25,541 nucleotides of DNA from a virus, in IMG/VR virus record IMGVR_UViG_3300035698_034045, positions 1 to 25,541 of that record; one strand, given 5' to 3'. Positions 23,278 to 25,541 of this stretch are shown here, in pieces. The notes beneath the pieces were generated by a model that was not told the origin of the DNA, did not search any database, and saw nothing but the letters and a program-made list of their open reading frames with translations. Position 1 is the stretch's first letter. Each line of letters starts with the position of its first letter. A program made the translations under genes and the position numbers.

Positions 23278-23832
23278 CTATTTACCAGCTTGCCAATCCT
23301 GTAAAAACTCGAACGGATAAGACAGCATGATCACGTTCAAGATCAAAGAGTCTCGGATAGACAAAAGCATTACCACTTCAATTATAACAAAAAGAGCAAA
23401 GCCCCATTTCCAATTCGTCCATTTACAGAGGTAATATCCCAACATGCAAGCCGCGATATCAGACATTGAATTGGCAATCGAATCACCATAATACCCAAGA
23501 GAGATATTAATAGCCCGATACCGGTCGATGATCAATGGAGTATTCTCAATGAACTCCCAGAAAGCCTCTACGCCCAAAGCTATGAGCATTTTGGTTTCGG
23601 CAGACCAACGTGTAATCCAGACCATAGCGTAAAAGAAAACGACGCCGTGCAACACGTGAGAGAACGTGTACCAATCCAGAAGGACTTGAGATTGGGATTC
23701 AGAGGCGTTATCGAAGGTCCATGGAATCAGGGTGCCAGTCTCGCACCACCAAACTCGCCCAAGGATCTTAAGGGCTACGATAGCGACTAAAAGAATACCA
23801 ACGATCCACGACCATTTTCTGGCGTTCGACAT
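23278..23832 (-). CDS. DUF2585 (UPF0314) family membrane protein
   Basis: The protein has 184 residues and about five membrane segments (near residues 8-30, 55-75, 80-95, 120-140 and 144-170). The block DWYTFSHVLHGVVFF, then EAFWEFIENTPLIIDRYR, and YYGDSIANSMSDI is the DUF2585 pattern I know from alphaproteobacterial membrane proteins (UPF0314). Function is not established. A phage copy is unusual; its place next to gmd and a glycosyltransferase suggests a role at the envelope. No clear ribosome site precedes the ATG. Confidence 0.82.
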   Translation of the reverse strand: MSNARKWSWIVGILLVAIVALKILGRVWWCETGTLIPWTFDNASESQSQVLLDWYTFSHVLHGVVFFYAMVWITRWSAETKMLIALGVEAFWEFIENTPLIIDRYRAINISLGYYGDSIANSMSDIAACMLGYYLCKWTNWKWGFALFVIIEVVMLLSIRDSLILNVIMLSYPFEFLQDWQAGK

Positions 23833-23873
23833 AATGCAACTTGGGGCTATAAGGACAGGTTATCTTTGCACCC

Positions 23874-24068
23874 TTATTTATCTCGATAGACCAAAGCACG
23901 CCGATTCATACCGCCACATAATGAACACACCTCCGTTTCGTCATCATCTTTAATGACCAAACAACCACAATCGTGGCAATGGGCTACTTCAGATTCTGTT
24001 GCTACTGTAATACCGCATCTCTGACATGATCCCACTCCACGAACAACATTCGTGACATGTTGGGCCAT
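23874..24068 (-). CDS. Small double zinc-ribbon protein
   Basis: This 64-residue protein has four Cys pairs: CQRC, CHDCGC and CSLC, with a His between them, in the pattern of one or two compact zinc ribbons. The N-terminus is short and basic-neutral; the end is GGMNRRALVYRDK. It starts right after the stop of the previous gene (TAA ATG) and is the last gene of the right-hand small-gene row. Such proteins often bind nucleic acid or other proteins; no function is claimed. Confidence 0.68.
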   Translation of the reverse strand: MAQHVTNVVRGVGSCQRCGITVATESEVAHCHDCGCLVIKDDDETEVCSLCGGMNRRALVYRDK

Positions 24069-24377
24069 TTAGGATGTTGAATCGTTTTGACGACCGTTTC
24101 GTCCTCGATCATCGGAACTCTTGTCAGCTTCGATTTCATCATCGGACTTATAGACATTTCCATCCTCCAAGGATTTTTCGAATTGTTCGATCACCACACG
24201 CATGTGCTTAATACAATCGCGTATGGCTTCTTGATGAGTATAACCACTTCCACTCATGAAGACTTCCCATGGACGAGCACAATAAGGCTGGTCAATCGCC
24301 CCAGCGGTATCGTACACGGCGATAGCTCCATTGCCGTCTGGATGATCATAATGACCAACGCACTCACTCATTCCCAT
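24069..24377 (-). CDS. Small phage protein, unknown function
   Basis: The protein has 102 residues from the ATG at 24377, with GAGGAC ahead; a TTG upstream and an ATG two codons later are other options. It contains CVGHYDHPDGNGAIAVYD, then TAGAIDQPYCARPWEVFMSG, a helical HQEAIRDCIKHMRVVIEQF and an acidic, disordered C-terminus. No motif is recognised. It overlaps the previous gene by 14 bases and is followed directly by the zinc-ribbon gene. Confidence 0.65.
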   Translation of the reverse strand: MGMSECVGHYDHPDGNGAIAVYDTAGAIDQPYCARPWEVFMSGSGYTHQEAIRDCIKHMRVVIEQFEKSLEDGNVYKSDDEIEADKSSDDRGRNGRQNDSTS

Positions 24378-24825
24378 TGATCTTGTCCTCAATATACTTT
24401 AAACGTGTACCGATCCGACAGCCGGTCTCGGCAGTAAGCTTCTCATCTGGATCTGTCGGAATCCCCATGGCATCCAATCGAGCGTGGACATATTCCTTAA
24501 AAATCGCCAACTTGCCAAGCTTCTTAATCAATTCAACAACGATCTCACGTTGGAGTGCCGGGCTTGTCTGATCGAAACGTTCAAGTACCTTATCGGTATC
24601 TGTTGAATTCATTGCATTTAATCCGTTGATGTTGGGATGAGCTACAACACGCCATTGATTGCCTATCATTTTGCTGAACGGCAAACCAAGCATCCGACAA
24701 GCAGTCTGGCATCTGTTCATGTCTTCAGAAAACGATAGTTCTTCAACGGTTTCAAATATCCGTTGGAGTTCTACAAATTCGGGCATTGTGACATTTATAG
24801 TATCACCAACAATTCTATTCATCAT
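24364..24825 (-). CDS. Phage protein, unknown function
   Basis: The protein has 153 residues and is mainly helical: TMPEFVELQRIFETVEELSF, then MNRCQTACRMLGLPFS and a C-terminal part with REIVVELIKKLGKLAIF and LKYIEDKINGNE. It has no zinc or catalytic motif that I can name. It overlaps the genes on both sides by 4 and 14 bases, so it is translated in series with them. Confidence 0.68.
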   Translation of the reverse strand: MMNRIVGDTINVTMPEFVELQRIFETVEELSFSEDMNRCQTACRMLGLPFSKMIGNQWRVVAHPNINGLNAMNSTDTDKVLERFDQTSPALQREIVVELIKKLGKLAIFKEYVHARLDAMGIPTDPDEKLTAETGCRIGTRLKYIEDKINGNE

Positions 24826-25055
24826 TCCTCTACACGGTCCTGATTAGTAAGGTCAGATCTTTTCATTGCTAAATCCATACCCTGACACGCGGCACAATAA
24901 TTGATAAAATCGACCAATACAGAATCAATCATTTCCTGTGATGGAGTAGAATCCGATTCCGTAAGATGGGTATTTCTCTTGAGAGAATCCTGAGCCCCAG
25001 CTCTATAAGCCACGGCACGATTCTCTAACAATTTTACAAGTTCACCATTCGTCAT
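24822..25055 (-). CDS. Small phage protein, unknown function
   Basis: The protein has 77 residues from the ATG at 25055, chosen because it makes an ATGA overlap with the stop of the previous gene; a GTG five codons earlier is less likely. The sequence is MTNGELVKLLENRAVAYRAG, a helix, then a polar middle and a FINYCAACQGMD segment. No family is recognised. The end overlaps the next gene by four bases. Confidence 0.62.
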   Translation of the reverse strand: MTNGELVKLLENRAVAYRAGAQDSLKRNTHLTESDSTPSQEMIDSVLVDFINYCAACQGMDLAMKRSDLTNQDRVEE

Positions 25056-25264
25056 CTGGAAGTACCACACTCACTACATTGAATGAAAACCGGCCTCGAA
25101 TGAGGTTCCACCCAAGTCCGGTGCGAAATATCGCAATCACACTTGGCTTTATAATGCTCCCAAACTGGACACTTTGGATTATGCAACCGGATTTGCCACT
25201 TACCCGAACAATTGAAATCCGGGCAATCTTTCAAATCAGAATGAACAATTGATTCAAGCATCAT
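25052..25264 (-). CDS. Small Cys-rich protein
   Basis: The protein has 70 residues, from MM at 25264 or 25261, overlapping the end of the BRCT gene by 11 bases. It holds Cys residues in DCPDFNC, KCPVW, KCDCD and a final CSECGTSR, with two His nearby, so it may fold around one or two zinc ions. No function is known. It is coupled to the next gene by ATGA. Confidence 0.62.
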   Translation of the reverse strand: MMLESIVHSDLKDCPDFNCSGKWQIRLHNPKCPVWEHYKAKCDCDISHRTWVEPHSRPVFIQCSECGTSR

Positions 25265-25541
25265 CCATCATCGTAAAAACTTCTTCGAACGCTGATTCAC
25301 CATCAAGGATTTGAGGATCGGCTTCTCTAATCATCTTTTCCAATTCTTGGATTCCAATAATGGTTATTCCATATTGTTCGGCTTTTTTAGCTTTAGAAGT
25401 GCGTTCAGATTTATCACGTTGGACCAAGAAATCAAGCTTCTTGCTCACACCGCTCTTAACCTCACCGCCAAGCTTCTCAACAATGTCAGCATAGAGTCGG
25501 GTACCAGTAAAACAAAAAGTTCGTGTTTGGAAAGGCTTCGA
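25254..25541 (-). CDS. BRCT-domain protein, C-terminal part (start outside window)
   Basis: The frame is open to the right edge, so the N-terminus is missing; 95 residues are seen. They form a BRCT domain: RTFCFTGTRLYADIVEKLGG, then VSKKLDFLVQRD, then SKAKKAEQYGITIIGIQEL. This order (FCFTG, LGG, DxLV, K..KA, GI.II) is characteristic. BRCT at a C-terminus is common in NAD-dependent DNA ligases, and also occurs in replication clamp-loader subunits and in exonuclease-like proteins; which one applies cannot be decided from this part. The acidic tail SAFEEVFTMMDDA follows the domain. Confidence 0.8.
   Translation of the reverse strand, partial: SKPFQTRTFCFTGTRLYADIVEKLGGEVKSGVSKKLDFLVQRDKSERTSKAKKAEQYGITIIGIQELEKMIREADPQILDGESAFEEVFTMMDDA

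Overview
The window is part of a tailed-phage genome, or of a prophage carrying the same modules. The phage has a contractile T4-type (myovirus) tail. Reading down the minus strand from about 11.5 kb to the left edge, the genes follow the T4 order of neck, tail completion, sheath and tube: a gp13-like neck protein, a gp14-like neck protein, a gp15-position tail-completion protein, a very large gp18-type sheath, three gp19-type tube paralogues, and a gp26/gp51-type baseplate-hub protein. No rRNA, tRNA, CRISPR or integrase was seen. The host cannot be fixed. A GYF_2-type membrane protein resembles proteins common in Planctomycetes and some other bacteria, and a DUF2585 membrane protein resembles alphaproteobacterial ones, so both are weak and conflicting hints.

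Layout. 1-4.0 kb: a Cys-rich structural-looking protein cut by the window edge, a small acidic protein, the hub protein and the three tube paralogues. 4.0-7.5 kb: a GNAT acetyltransferase, tandem terminators with a promoter-like motif, and the sheath. 7.6-11.5 kb: neck and completion genes, interrupted by a 65-residue HNH nuclease gene and by a plus-strand GYF_2 membrane protein. 11.5-16.7 kb: two paralogous homing-endonuclease-like genes (HE1 and HE2) alternate with two small phage genes and an HTH-metallophosphatase. 16.8-19.5 kb: five small, probably virion-associated proteins, with a second terminator/promoter unit. 19.6-21.5 kb: a third, plus-strand endonuclease-like gene (HE3). 21.6-23.8 kb: GDP-mannose 4,6-dehydratase, a glycosyltransferase and a DUF2585 membrane protein. 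23.9-25.5 kb: overlapping small genes, two of them Cys-rich, downstream of a BRCT-domain protein cut by the right edge.

How the genes fit together. The left two-thirds build the neck and tail, and the right end suggests glycan or envelope modification plus DNA metabolism. The most unusual content is the set of selfish-looking nucleases. HE1, HE2 and HE3 each join metal-binding or repeat DNA-binding modules to a Vsr-like nuclease and end in a domain that resembles the GNAT-like fold of phage Mu Mom. HE1 and HE2 sit exactly at gene junctions behind a shared 11-base leader, and HE1 is bracketed by a 10-base direct repeat. Two distant sites share one regulatory layout: two tandem hairpins followed by TTTTGTATTC-N10-TATWAT just ahead of a gene start. 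All function calls come from reading the translated sequence; no database search was run.
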